From contig CM032128.1 in NCBI GenBank assembly GCA_018894105.1, forward strand, positions 29,597,299-29,661,298: 64,000 nucleotides of DNA, given 5' to 3'. Below, one piece after another: positions 1 to 11,429 of the stretch (the stretch's first letter is position 1; each line of letters starts with the position of its first letter). The translations under genes were made by a program, and so were the position numbers. This stretch comes from Jacaranda mimosifolia. Lineage: Eukaryota; Streptophyta; Magnoliopsida; Lamiales; Bignoniaceae. The notes under the pieces are model-generated. The model saw only the letters and a list, made by a program, of their open reading frames with translations. It searched no databases and was not told the DNA's origin.

Positions 1-108
1 TTAAAAAACCCAATCTTTTACTTTTCTGTCTCCTTCCTCGGGGAATGAAAAAACGCATCTTCTTCAACTTAATTATGCAAAATTGGAGGAGTTAAAGTAA
101 AATTTCAC

Positions 109-160
109 CTGGGGTTTCATTGTCATCAGCAGCAGTTGAACTTTCACATGGGTCGCCCAT
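109..160 (-). CDS. Possible first coding exon of a gene running off the left edge
   Basis: An ATG at 158-160 in a fair plant context opens a short frame beginning MGDPCESSTAADDNE. It runs into a good splice donor (CCAG|GTGAAA on the minus strand) after 52 bases. The same frame stays open upstream to 331, so a longer N-terminus or an open leader is possible. No further exon can be checked because the window ends 108 bases later. I recognise no family. The support is the donor and open frame only, so this could be chance in an AT-rich region. Confidence 0.2.
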
Positions 161-331
161 TTTTTCCAATTTCCAATCTACTAAATATGCCAAAAACTCA
201 CACACGACTAATTCCCGCAAGCGAACCTCATGACTCTGAGAACGCAAGAAAATTGGAGTGCCTAGAAGCAAATTAAAAATCACAAATTGAAGACGAAAGC
301 CACAAACTATCGGCGGGTACAGGGTTCTCAA

Positions 332-2413
332 TTGATGGATTTTAATTGGAATTCGATCTAAATTCGAGTTAAATTTTATAATTTTTGTTAGGTTAAAATA
401 TTGAATGGATTAGATTCAATTATAAATATTCAAAATTTAAAATAAATTAATCTGACGTGGAATTAAGTAATTCGATTTGAGATCGACTCCAAATCTTAAT
501 ATTTTTTATTAAATAAATACTCTTATATATAATATTAATAAAAATTTTAAAATAAAATTTATGTATTATATTGATTTAATATCTGTATTAATGTCTATAT
601 TATATTATTAATATTAAAATTTTAATTTAAAACATAAATATTGATAAAATATTAAATATAATAATATATAATAGTTCATTCATATATTAATATAATATGA
701 AAAATGAGTTTAATATTCAAATATTTAACTTTTAGATTAATATATAATAAAAAATTATTAAAAATTTAAATATGACATTTATTTATTTTATAAATATAAT
801 ATTTTTATAAAATTCAAAAGGCAAAAAAAAAAAGAAAAAAAATTGGGTTAGACTTTTTAATTAAATTTCAGATATTTAGTGGATTCAGATATGATAATGA
901 CTAACTAAAATCTATAGGATTTCGGATCGATTTCGAATATTAATTTTGCAAATCGAATTCGAATTCGGATTTGACAGATTCAATCTAAATCTGATTGAAA
1001 ACTACAAATTGGGCCTAACAGCAGAAATTATGGCCCTCGTCCGAATAAGATTAGTCTATTAGAAAACAATATCACTGTTCATGACCAACAGATGGGCCCA
1101 AATTGAAGTTTATTAGAACTCCCGGGACAGCCCACTATTGCAAAAGACAAAATAACTATTGACCGTCCATGATCTACTGTGTAGCAATTTTGGCATGCTT
1201 GATGCACATAATAAAATTTTTATAGTGTGAAAAATCATATGATATTTTAAATTTTTTTAAAAATTATAATGTATTTAATTGAAATTTTAGGATTAATCAA
1301 AAAATAAAGCTAAGATGAAATAAAATAATTGAATAAAAAAAATAAATGGAGGAAAAAAAAAATGCTAACGAGACAAAAGTGAGTGAAAATTATCTAATCA
1401 TTATTTTTAAAATGAGATTAATTTTGTCAATTTATATAAAACCTACCAATAAGGCCCTAATATCTTATATACAATTTAGATATGATGCTTTATATATAGT
1501 ACAAATATATTGGAATTGTCTTAAGAAGGGATATATATATATATATTATATTTTGAAAAAGGACAATAATTGCATTATGTTTTCAAGGAAAGGGTAAGCA
1601 ATACTCAACTTAGCTTTTATCATTTATTAAAATAAAAAACGATACTCTTACCCTTATACAAAACTTATTTTTACTATTTTCATGGTTTGAAATCATCTAA
1701 AAGCAATGCTTATCAAATAAACATATGAAGAATATATACTTGTTACATCTATATATTCAAAATATTTAAGACGTCCTTATACTTGATATAAAAGTGAAAT
1801 AGATTAATTAGCTTGTTGCAGCTCACTCTGCTTATGTTGTACAATAGATATTTGACATTTTGTGGACAGGTTTTTGTCAATGATATCACATGAAAAAAGA
1901 CATTAGAATTTATAAAATTATGTTTTTTTATTTATTATTCTAGTTTATTTAATAAAATAATAAGAATATTAATGAAAAAAATATTTGTTTCACATTTTCA
2001 CAAATTTTGAAATAATATATACGTAGTCAATAAGTGTATTAATTTACATATATTTATCTAATGATATCAACCTAAATATTTAAGAAAAAGCTAAAAATAA
2101 AAGAGAAAATAGTATTTTTCCACCTTTATATTTATATGGATATTAAGTTATTAAAATTGACCTGGGTGTTCTTTGATTATTCTAAAATAGGAAAGGTTTC
2201 AAAAATACAAGAGGATAAAACTCTTTTAAAAGTTTCTATACATCTTTTGAGCTTGTAATCTTCGGCTCATAATAGAAGCCATCAAGCAATCATATATTAC
2301 TTAAGGCTCATCTTCCATTGAAATACGTTGAAGCTACGTGTTTCACAAACACTCAGTTGAAGTAAAAACGGCAGTAGAATTTCCGAATCTGTTCTTCTAA
2401 AACATTTGCATGC
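332..2413. other. AT-rich intergenic DNA
   Basis: No gene recognised. The stretch from about 340 to 1010 is extremely AT-rich and begins and ends with diverged runs of ATTCGA/TCGAAT-like words, suggesting a very old transposon remnant, but no target duplication is visible. The part nearest 2413 should include the 3' UTR of the fibrillin gene. Confidence 0.5.
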
Positions 2414-5332
2414 TCATTTCTGAATGGCTCCATCGACACGAACATGGACAAAAAGAATCTTGTTGTAGCCGCGACTTATTCTGATCTTTTCATCAGTATA
2501 TCTGCAGCATACATATAGTGAGAAAAGTGGTTAAATTTCAATAATTCCCAAAGCCAATTATGTTAACAGAATAAAAGTCTTCTTACAGCAGTTCTATTGT
2601 GTACTTTGTTTCCATTTCTGCTGGGATCCCATATGGACCAGCCACAATTGCTGCATCATCCATGGTCACATCATAGGTGTTCAACCCAGATTTTCTTTGA
2701 ATCAGAAATATGAGAGAGCATCAAAATCTTGATACAAAATTTCAGAACAACATTACATCCTCAAAGAGCAGGAAGATATACATATGTATATATATATATA
2801 TATATTGCTGGTGAGTTCCTGTAGCAACTTACAAGTATTTCCCAGTCATGGAGAATTTGAAACCAAACACGATATCTACAAGAAACTTTATGTTGCCATT
2901 TGGCCTGATAATCTAAAGTAATATATCATAAGATCGAGGAAATAGTTAGACGGCATAGGATTCATGGGATGATGGATGGATGACAAAAGGAAGAAGGCAT
3001 AAGAATTTCTAAAAACATGAACAATGAGTATTCTTGAAGGCACCTGCTTTCCCATTAAACCTTTTGCAGCATTCTCTATCCAACTCTCCGTTACTTCCTG
3101 AAACAAACAATAGTGACAACTTAAGTTTATCTTAGGAAGAAAACGACGACAAATGACATTTATTTGTTAGAATATAATCATAGAATAACACTCAGCTTGT
3201 TTTAGGAAGACATATGATATTTTAAGTGTCATGAATCATTACTTTGCATAAGAAGCTTTTGAAATAAGCAAATAAGATTACACTTTCTCAGATGAATGCA
3301 TATTTATGCTTATGAGAAGACTACCTGAGAACTCCATATCATTAGCCACTCTCCTTGAAGAAGTTCCAATTCATCCTTAGTTGTACTTTGATTTAAGGTA
3401 ATAAACTCATCAATAGCCTGTCCGATGATGTTCCAAGAAAATGAAAGTCACATAAAACCACCATAAAGAATCATTGTCTAAGTCGGAAAAGGACAAACTA
3501 TTACAAGGAAATGGCTCAGACCTCTCTCACTTCTACACCATTCGAAATGGCTGAAAGCAATCTTTGTCTCGGTTCAGTTTCCTTTTGCAGCACGAATGTG
3601 GTTCCCTGCACTATAGCATTGGAACTGATAGTTCTTAATCCTTAGCAGACAAGAGGCTGCAAGAATTTTAAGATACGATTTGCTAATTATGACAAAATAA
3701 TCCAGTATTACCTTGTTTCCTCGTGATATACGGATGTTTCCAGATTGGGACAAATAAGTAGTGTCTAACCAGCCCTTTGCTTCATCCCCAAGAAGTCTAA
3801 AAGGTACAGGATATGGAACTTTGAAGGGAAGAAATTTAAAGGAAAAGGCAGCTCTGTCGAATTGGAAGAGGATCCGTTGCCCATCTTTGATTGATGCCAC
3901 TGCCTATATATATAATCAAAACACCATAATGAATTATTATGAAGTAGACATCCTTGTTCACTTAAAACATGTCATTAAACAAATAGAATTACCAGAATAG
4001 CAGTCCTACCTCCACTTTCAGCTCACCAATTGCATCAGAGAATTTTACAATATTGGACACACGTGGATCGTCGCTTCGAAGATATACCTCCTGAAATACA
4101 CTGAATGAATCGACCCCAACAAATGTTCTCTGCATCAGCATTGGAAAAAAGAAATGGAAGGATCCAATGAGTTAGTGACAAAAGGAAAGGTAAAACAGAA
4201 TTGGGGATTCTTTGGAGTCTATTGTTCTGCCTTTCATTTGAGTCTATCACAGGAAGTTAATTTATTTAGCAACTGTTAAGAATACTTACACCCCCCCCAC
4301 CCCCCGGCAACAAAGTGAAATTTTACAATAATTAAGGTTTCAAGCTGATGATAGAACTAGAATAGAGATTTTCTGTTTCCTACTCACGCGACTTTGTATC
4401 CTTGCTCTTCTATCAATCTCTAATTCTGATCTTCCTCCTCAATCTGATATTATAGTGCCAGTATAGATCAAAATTCCATTATGGTCTAATTCTAACCAGT
4501 AATATATACAAGGGTTTTGCAGTATTTGATTGATCACAATTCTATATAATTAATTTACTATAGAAGTTCCTAGCGAATATATTAGAGGAATGTTTTCAAT
4601 CAAAACAGTTTGTTTTTGCATATCCATCCTGGTTTTCCAAATTAATCCCCACAATACATATAATTCAAACAGGAAACAAGGAGGATGAAGCGCATAGCAT
4701 GGAGTGTAACCTGAATTGAGGAAGCTGTTCCAGGTCTTGTTGTGAACATTAACTGCCAACGACCTTCAATTAAGCTTGATCCTGCCTGTTAATTTCAGTT
4801 ATTCCACCGAATCTAAGCTCCAACTAACAAAGTACTTTTGAGCCATTTTAAGTTTGTCACGTTATAATAACACGGGCAAAGGCTGAAAGCTAAAAAAGTT
4901 CACTTACTGGATCAGGCACCCCCTTTAAATTTTCCAATTTCTGCACTTCCCTTTCAACTTCCTGCATGAATTCAACCATTTAAAGCTAAGAAAGAAATTA
5001 TATTCCAGGAGCCCTAGCATTAAATGATTATATATGGAGATTCAGAAGACTAATAGCTAATGTTAATGTACTTGGAGTTGCAGCGAAGAGGCCGAGCGGC
5101 CTCGGCCTTGGATTCCGATCAAAGCATTGATGAGTGCATTTTCTTCCTCTGTAAATGCTGCTATCTTAGAAACTTCTTCATCTACTTGTCGCTGGCCGAC
5201 GAGCGAACAGTTGAGAGATAGCCGGCCGATTTTCGGACCAGAGGGTCTCGAAATTCTTGCCCTTGGTGGGTTTAACGTGGGATGTTGTGGCCGGAATCGG
5301 AGGCCGGGAATAGCAGCTTCCAGAGTTGCCAT
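2414..5332 (-). CDS. FBN10: Plastid-lipid-associated protein / fibrillin (PAP12, FBN10 type), chloroplast
   Basis: Eleven exons can be joined in frame with GT-AG borders: 5072-5332, 4908-4961, 4711-4785, 4010-4129, 3712-3903, 3522-3605, 3325-3417, 3044-3097, 2833-2912, 2587-2694 and 2414-2501. They give 1209 bp, 402 aa, close to the roughly 409 aa of Arabidopsis PAP12. The start chosen ([10 protein letters not shown]) is followed by a Pro/Arg/Ser-rich chloroplast transit-like stretch to about residue 55. The PAP/fibrillin core follows: [12 protein letters not shown] near 78-89, [19 protein letters not shown] near 108-126, [12 protein letters not shown], then a long exon with [33 protein letters not shown] split over about residues 190-222 and the [16 protein letters not shown] region. 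A second related half from about residue 263 ([10 protein letters not shown]) ends with [16 protein letters not shown]. Fibrillins bind lipids at plastoglobules or thylakoids; the substrate of this subgroup is not established. No break was seen. Confidence 0.93.
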
Positions 5333-5429
5333 TTGCATGGCAGGCGCAGAAAAACACACACTGAGAGTGAGACTGCGTGTTTTTTTCTTGAATGAGTGGA
5401 GGAGTTCGGACAGAATTGGTGATTTTTAG

Positions 5430-7014
5430 GATTTTAGATTTTGTTTGAGGGGTGGATGGTTGTGGGCTGGACAAGTGGCACTGATTCATGGGATCTCAGG
5501 ATTTCTTTTTTATTTTAACTTTGATTTACCACATAATTCTTTGCTACAGCTTAACTAAATTTCAAATTTTCAGTTGCCACAACGCAATGTTAATTGCTCT
5601 TATGTATGAATTAATAACCTTCATGGGATTTAATAATCATACACATGTAGACTAAGCTAGATTTAATTAAGGCCCTTTCAACACTCACATGTTTTATTCA
5701 ACAAATAAAAATTGAAAAGGAATAATTAGTCAAATATTTCAAAAATCTATCGATTTTGTAGTCATATAAATTGTTGCCAAAAAAATTAGTTGAGATAGCA
5801 CCACTTTCTCTTGTGCAGAGAGGAAGACAGATTATTGTCGAAATTCAACTATCCAAACTTCAACTCATCAATGTGAAGCAATTTGAAGTGGCCTAATCAA
5901 TAATATCTGAGGTTTAGCAAATTTGTTAGATTAGATTTCTATTGCCATTTTTTTGGGTAAACTTATTGATTATTCGCACGAAGAAAAATGGTTGTGATAA
6001 ATATTAGAACACTTCTTCATTTTCTTGCTAAACACTCTAGTTACCTTATTGAAGTGTTGTCTTTTTGACTGACTCATTTGAGAAAGTTCAATTCTTATTT
6101 ATTTGTCGAATTAGCTGATTTTCTTGCTAAACACTCTAGTTACCTTGTTTGCTGCCACCAAGTTCTCTTGATGTAACTTTACTATTGTTTCTTATATGAT
6201 ATCCTTTATTCTTCAACCAAAAAAAAAAAAAAGTGAAAAAAAGGAGGGGAAAATAGTGCTCAAAGTGAAATAAAAGCTTTTTTTTGCTAAATCAATATAT
6301 GCATTTTTATATAATAAGTTATTGTTAATCTAAAAGTGATTATAACAATATAAAGTGAGTTGTAAATTAGATTTTTTGAATTTATTATGAAGATATTATA
6401 AAGTGAAATTGTGGTATTATTATATGTAATTCAATCATATTATAAAGTATCAAGATATGAAGGATAACAAAATTGATAGTATTTAAAAATTTCATGCTAA
6501 CAACCTTGTCGTACTCAAAATTTATTTTGTTAGAGGTTGTTGATAAGATTTTTTTGGAATTGCAATAGTTATGTTGCACCCCAATTATAATAAGGTTTTA
6601 TGCTTAAACAGAAAATCAGCTAGTAAACATACTTGAGGCAATTCTTTTATACGGTCTTCATAAAACTTTGTGCTCGGAGAATTGTTGCAGTGCTCTAGCG
6701 ACATGAGGATTCTCGGAGCTAGCATTATTTTTCTAATATTTCATTTATAAAAACAATTTATATTAAATTATTGTTGTCTAAAAAATAGGCAACTCAAGCA
6801 ATGCAAAAATTAGAGGAAATGTAAGTTGTATAATAAAAAATTCACATCTAAAACAATACTAAATTAATTTATTTTTTCTGTAATTAGTTAAATTTATATA
6901 TAATACACAACTATGTAAAAATTAAATGAGAGGAAAAGTAAATTGCGGAATAAAAACATTCACATGCAAAACAAATAAAAAATTTGGTACTTAATTTTAT
7001 AATGAGTTAAATTT
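5430..7014. other. AT-rich intergenic DNA
   Basis: No gene recognised. It includes the promoter side of the fibrillin gene and poly-A/T runs (for example near 6220-6242). A 33-base phrase around 6016-6047 recurs almost exactly around 6120-6150 (TTTTCTTGCTAAACACTCTA), a small local duplication. Confidence 0.5.
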
Positions 7015-7019
7015 ATATG
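7015..7019. repeat. Left target-site duplication of the Ty3 element
   Basis: ATATG immediately precedes the left LTR (which begins TGATGAGGG) and recurs at 17863-17867 immediately after the right LTR (which ends CATATCA). A perfect 5-bp duplication shows that the two LTRs belong to one insertion. Confidence 0.9.
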
Positions 7020-7818
7020 TGATGAGGGTGAAATCCGTTTGGAACTGGATTGGATGGTAATTTTGAAAGTGTTCGACCTCCCCGGTTGATATATGAGTGA
7101 AATTAGATTGAGTCCTGTAGTTACGAGCAAACGTCAGGCTAGCCGAGGGTCGAGGTGCCCTCAACTGCACTTCGACGCTCAAATTGGTGTGGGGTCGACT
7201 AGATAATGAGCAGCAGAGTGAGGGCTTTTTGTATATAGAATGTCATACCTTTTGTGAGGTTGGAGGTGAGGTATTTATAGCCTTATCCCAGTGGGGATTT
7301 GTCTGAGATGCCCTTGACATGTAGGAAGGATCTTTGTCCTTGCATGAGGGGCATTAAGTCATCTCCTATTCTTGTACTATTCCAGGTAGCTGCCTTTCCA
7401 GGTTTCAGGGACAGAATAGTACACTGTAGACGCGCTTCCTCCCTAGTGTGGCAGCATGGGTGGTATTGGGGCGGCATGCACCATTAATATAGAGGCATGC
7501 TGCCTGTTAAGGCATTTAATGCGGCAAAGTTGATTCTGCGCCGAGTCGACCTCCATGGTCGGTAGCATGGTCGACCTTACAATGGGTTGGTGCGCGGCGT
7601 ATGAGGTGGCCGAGCATCGTGGTTGAAGGGTCGACCAGCAGTCTAGTCTGTGACCCGATCGAATGCCCGCCCGCCAGAGTATGACAGGTCGATCTGTATG
7701 GTCGATTTGGGTCACCTGAAGTCGGTAGTACTATTGGGCCCTAGGAATGAGATGGGCCTGGCGCTACATCCTTAGGTCTGTGGTCTTTGGGCCGAGCCCA
7801 TTGGGCTATCCCATATCA
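7020..7818 (-). repeat. 3' LTR (799 bp)
   Basis: Direct copy of 17105-17862. It starts TGATGAGGGTG and ends CCCATATCA on the plus strand. It contains a TATA-like box (TATAAATA on the minus strand, 7272-7279). It is about 41 bp longer than the other LTR because of small indels, for example extra bases near 7150-7180 and 7480-7500. Confidence 0.93.
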
Positions 7819-7820
7819 TG

Positions 7821-7838
7821 AGCCCCCCTCCACTTCCT
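7821..7838 (-). promoter_or_regulatory. Polypurine tract
   Basis: The minus strand reads AGGAAGTGGAGGGGGGCT just before the 3' LTR start. A purine run at this position primes plus-strand DNA synthesis in LTR retrotransposons. Confidence 0.8.
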
Positions 7839-8031
7839 AATGCTGACGAGAGGATCGACGAGAAATATTGGGGAGTAGCCTATTGTGCGGTTACGCGGGT
7901 TCGTCGGCGAGGGTTTTTGAAAATCGACCTCGGTTTCGCACATTTAATGAGCAGTTACATCATGCCGGGCGTGGCGTCAAATGGCAGTTACATCATTATG
8001 ACAACTGCTTGGGTTCCCACGCTTGGGTGCC

Positions 8032-8039
8032 TATAAATA
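8032..8039 (+). promoter_or_regulatory. TATA box of the antisense gene inside the Ty3 element
   Basis: TATAAATA lies in GC-rich sequence about 160 bases before the ATG at 8197, with no competing TATA box nearby. This is a good spacing for a plant core promoter plus a short leader. It points away from gag-pol, so it would drive only the antisense gene. Confidence 0.6.
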
Positions 8040-8196
8040 GACGTGGTTAAAGTACTCACTTTTACTTTTACTGCCTTTGCGTTTGGTCGAGCTGTGAGCC
8101 AACTGCTTTCTTGCTATCATATTGTGCCTTTTTGTTTATTGACAAAGAGTAAGTCCCCTCCTTCGTTTTCCTTGGCGTTCTTCCTTTGCTGTAGAA

Positions 8197-10682
8197 ATGT
8201 TGCATTTGTCTGATTCTGAGAGTAGGAATAGGGGGGATAGCGAGGCTACTCATTTTGATAAGCCTGGAGGTTCATCAGAGGAGTCTAATAGCTCGTTGAG
8301 CGACAGCTCAAGCTCCAGTAGCTCGAGTAATGATCACGTTGGCGATGGGGGTGAAGCTAGGCCAAGTCAGGCTCCCTTGTCACGTGATTGACTATTTACC
8401 CCCAATCATTATAGCGAAATAGTGTCTACGATCACCCATGTTGACCTGAGACGCATTAGGCAGTTATATCATGTCCCCGAAAAGTATGAACTTTTAACAC
8501 TTGGGCCCTTTGGTCGGATGAATCAACCCTTGCTAGGAGTATAACTGTGTTTGAGGATGCCTTTAGATGTGGCCTTAGGTTCCCCTTAGGTGGTCCCATA
8601 GTCGACCTGGTTAAGGGTTTAGAAGTATGCATAACCTAACTGCTGTCGAATTACTTTTCTCCTATTTATAGCTTTGTCGTCTTGATGGACATATTCGACC
8701 AGCTTGCTAATTTTGGCAACTTCTCCAATCTTTTTCACTTTCTAATGTCTCGCAAGTCGGGTAGCATCAACGAGTCCACCATAAATTTTTTGTCACCCCA
8801 GCCTCTTCTTATGGGCAATAGTGGAAAAAATGTTATTTGTATGTTCGATTCACCGGGGGTTTCAATATCCCGAGGGGTTGGTGGATAGGGCATGTTGAGA
8901 TGCCAAGTAACCTAACTCCAACCTGGCCCAATACTTCGTTCAAGATCTTGTCGAGTTTGGTTAGGTGGAGGCCTTGAAATTTATCGAGGAAAGAAGTTTG
9001 GTATTGGCAGGGTTATCACCAGCCCAGCTGAACTTGTCAGCGGACGATCGACTACGTAGATTGTGTTGTCGATGATTTGTTATTTTTATCTATTTTTCTG
9101 TTCAGTTTTAACACTTTGTTGTTATGCTGGTTGGCAGATCGAGATAAGATCATGAATAGATCAAGAGCCAAAACTCTGGTGAAGGTCGAGAGGAATGAAC
9201 AATGTCGTTTGGCTATAGTAGCTCGTCGAGGGGATGCTCAAGTCGTGGCCTCGTAGCCTGAGGCGATGACACCTTCTCCGTCGCCCTCTCAGCCCATGGC
9301 GACCACAGGAAATAGCCTAGCGGGTCGAGGTAAAAGGCCCATGGTCAAGCAGGCCAGACCTGCTCCTAAGGGGACGGCCGTCAAGAAGGGCAAGGAGAAA
9401 GCCACTGGGTTGGGCCAACCCTCCAGTTATGATCTGTTCGGCCAGTGCGGGGATGACATGCTTTTTCAACTGCCAAAACTACCATCTCTGAGGTTTGGGA
9501 CAGAGCTGAGCATGGCTGTTCACAACTCCTTGTCAATGGAGACGGCGAGGTCGACTGAGGCTGCTTCGCTAAAGGTGATGATGGTCAGGCTGTTTGCGTC
9601 CGACCAGAAAAAGTTGATGGGGCTAAGCCAGGATGCCGCGCTCAAGGCTCTAGCCTATCACTCAAATATGGTAAGGCGCTGGTCAATTATGTTGTATCGT
9701 TGAACTTTATTCTTTGGTCGAATATTATTTTCTTATTGGGATTGCTTTCTTTCAGGTGGGCCAGCTGGGCTACCATTTCTACAGGAGGTTAGAGCTGGCC
9801 CTTGCCGATTGCGAGCACTTGCAAGAGGGCAGAGACGTGGAGACTCTAAAGGCTTAGCTTGAGTCTTCCCAGACTAAGGTCAAGGAGTTGGCCAAAGAGG
9901 TCAAAAAGCTTAACAATTAGCTCTAATTGAAAGATAATCAGTTGGTTACCTCGATTGAGGAAAGGACCAGGATGCATGAGCTGCTCAAGCAAGCTAGGAT
10001 GGATGCGCAGCTTCGTTATGAGTCTGGTCGATCAGCCAGTCGGAAGCCGGCGCTCGATTAGGCTCGAGTTGAATTCTACAGAACGCTGCCGTTGATGCGG
10101 TAAGATACTGTGCAGCAATTTATGCTCTGCTCGGCATTCCAGGATGCAAGCGTTGTGTTCTCCTTGGATGACACTAGGAATATGTTTGAGAAGGTGCTCA
10201 AGCAGTTGCAATTTTGGGTTATTCTTTTCGACCTGAGGATGGAGAACGCCTCAGCCACTTCCTCGATGAGCATCTACAGCCCTACCCTGAGGACGAGGAG
10301 GCTGTCGCTGAAGAGGGAGCTACGGAGACTCTTGTGGTCGAAAGAGTTATAGCAGCTCCACCTGCCGCACCTTTGATCAAGGTGTAGAGGAAGGCGGCCG
10401 AGGTGGCGAAGAAACTGGATGAGGTCGCCAAGGAATTTGCCTTTGCCAGCGAGTTTGCATTTGAAGTTTGAGACGGCATGGCCGATGCTGCCACGTACCT
10501 TCCTCCGCTTGAAGGAAGTTTGATGAAGCTGGGCCCTCTCAACCGGCAACGGTCGTTGTACCTATTGCTGTTGCAATGCCTGAGCGAGGGCGAGTGGCCC
10601 CACAGTAGTTCCTATTCTGATTCCTTCGAGCAAGCAATTGAGGCAGGTGCTCGATGAGGGCATGACGAGGGCACTGGGTTGA
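8197..10682 (+). pseudogene. Antisense accessory gene of the Tat element (putative gypsy-type transposon domain protein), decayed
   Basis: Plus-strand coding sequence opposite to gag-pol, between integrase and the 3' LTR. The ATG at 8197 opens an acidic Ser-rich N-terminus with runs of Ser (to a TGA at 8388-8390). A globular part follows (around 8391-8890, with pieces such as PNHYSEIVSTITHVDLRRI) resembling the plant 'putative gypsy type transposon' domain. Then come a basic Lys/Pro-rich linker and conserved block (9266-9670), and a coiled coil with heptad-like Leu/Glu/Lys pattern (about 9760-10060). A clear intron, ATG|GTAAGG to TTTCAG|GTGGG, spans 9671-9755 and joins AYHSNM to VGQLGYHFYRRLE in frame. 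At least four stops or frame changes show decay. Accessory ORFs at this position, often antisense, are known in the Tat lineage; their function is unknown. It may be a Gag-like or chromatin-associated protein, but that is speculation. Confidence 0.72.
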
Positions 10683-10999
10683 GTTGATGCTCCTGTTTTG
10701 ATATATTTTTCATTCTAATTAATGTACTTATTCTGATATGTGTATTCGAGATTTTTGAAATTGAATGAAATACTCCTTTTGCTGTTTGAACATGCTTGTT
10801 TTGTTGAATAATATGTGTTTTTTTATTGCTCTTTAAGCATATGTTTTGTCGAGTGGCATGTCTAGCAAATAAAATGTGTTTCCCAAATATTGGTAAAATT
10901 AGTTCAAGTTCGTCGTCGAATGAACCATGATGATCTAAACCAATGCACATTTTAATTGATATTATGCTTCTTCAATTTATCGGTTTGAGGTCATTTTGA

Positions 11000-11420
11000 T
11001 CTACTGCGGGGTCGATTAGAATCGATCAAAACATTCGTTTGATCTTGGTTGTTAAACCTTACCTTGGCGGCTGGGAGCCTGCTAGGTTGACTTCGTAGTC
11101 GATAATAAGCGATGAACTCATTTATTTGATTGACTACGGGGTCGATCATAGATGATCGATTCATTTATTTGGTCTTGGCTGAGAAACCTTGACTTGGCAG
11201 CTAAAAGCTTTCTTGTTCGATTACGGGATCGATGATTTGGTCTTTGTTGAGAAGCCTTGACTTAGTGGCTAAAAGCATGTTTGGTCGACTACGGGGTCAA
11301 TAATTTGGTCTTAGCTGAGAAGCCTTTACTTAGTGGCTAGAAGCCTGTTTGGTCGACTACGGGGTCGATGATTTGGTCTTGGCTGAGAAGCCTTGACTTG
11401 TTCAACTACAGGGTCGATAG
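11000..11420. repeat. Diverged tandem repeats of about 68 bp inside the Ty3 element
   Basis: A unit built on GACTACGGGGTCGATGATT, then TTGGTCTTGGCTGAGAAGCC, then TTGACTTAGTGGCTAAAAGC recurs about six times. The three rightmost complete copies are the most alike and the leftmost copies carry longer inserts. The block separates the antisense gene from the integrase end. Tandem arrays between pol and the 3' LTR are common in Tat elements. Confidence 0.75.
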
Positions 11421-11429
11421 CAAATGGTC

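Noticed and set aside
340..1010. Possible MITE from recurring ATTCGA words at both ends
   Set aside because: The inverted similarity is weak and no target duplication is visible; low complexity can explain it.
5127..5429. 100-codon plus-strand frame
   Set aside because: Antisense to exon 1 of the fibrillin gene; no family resemblance.
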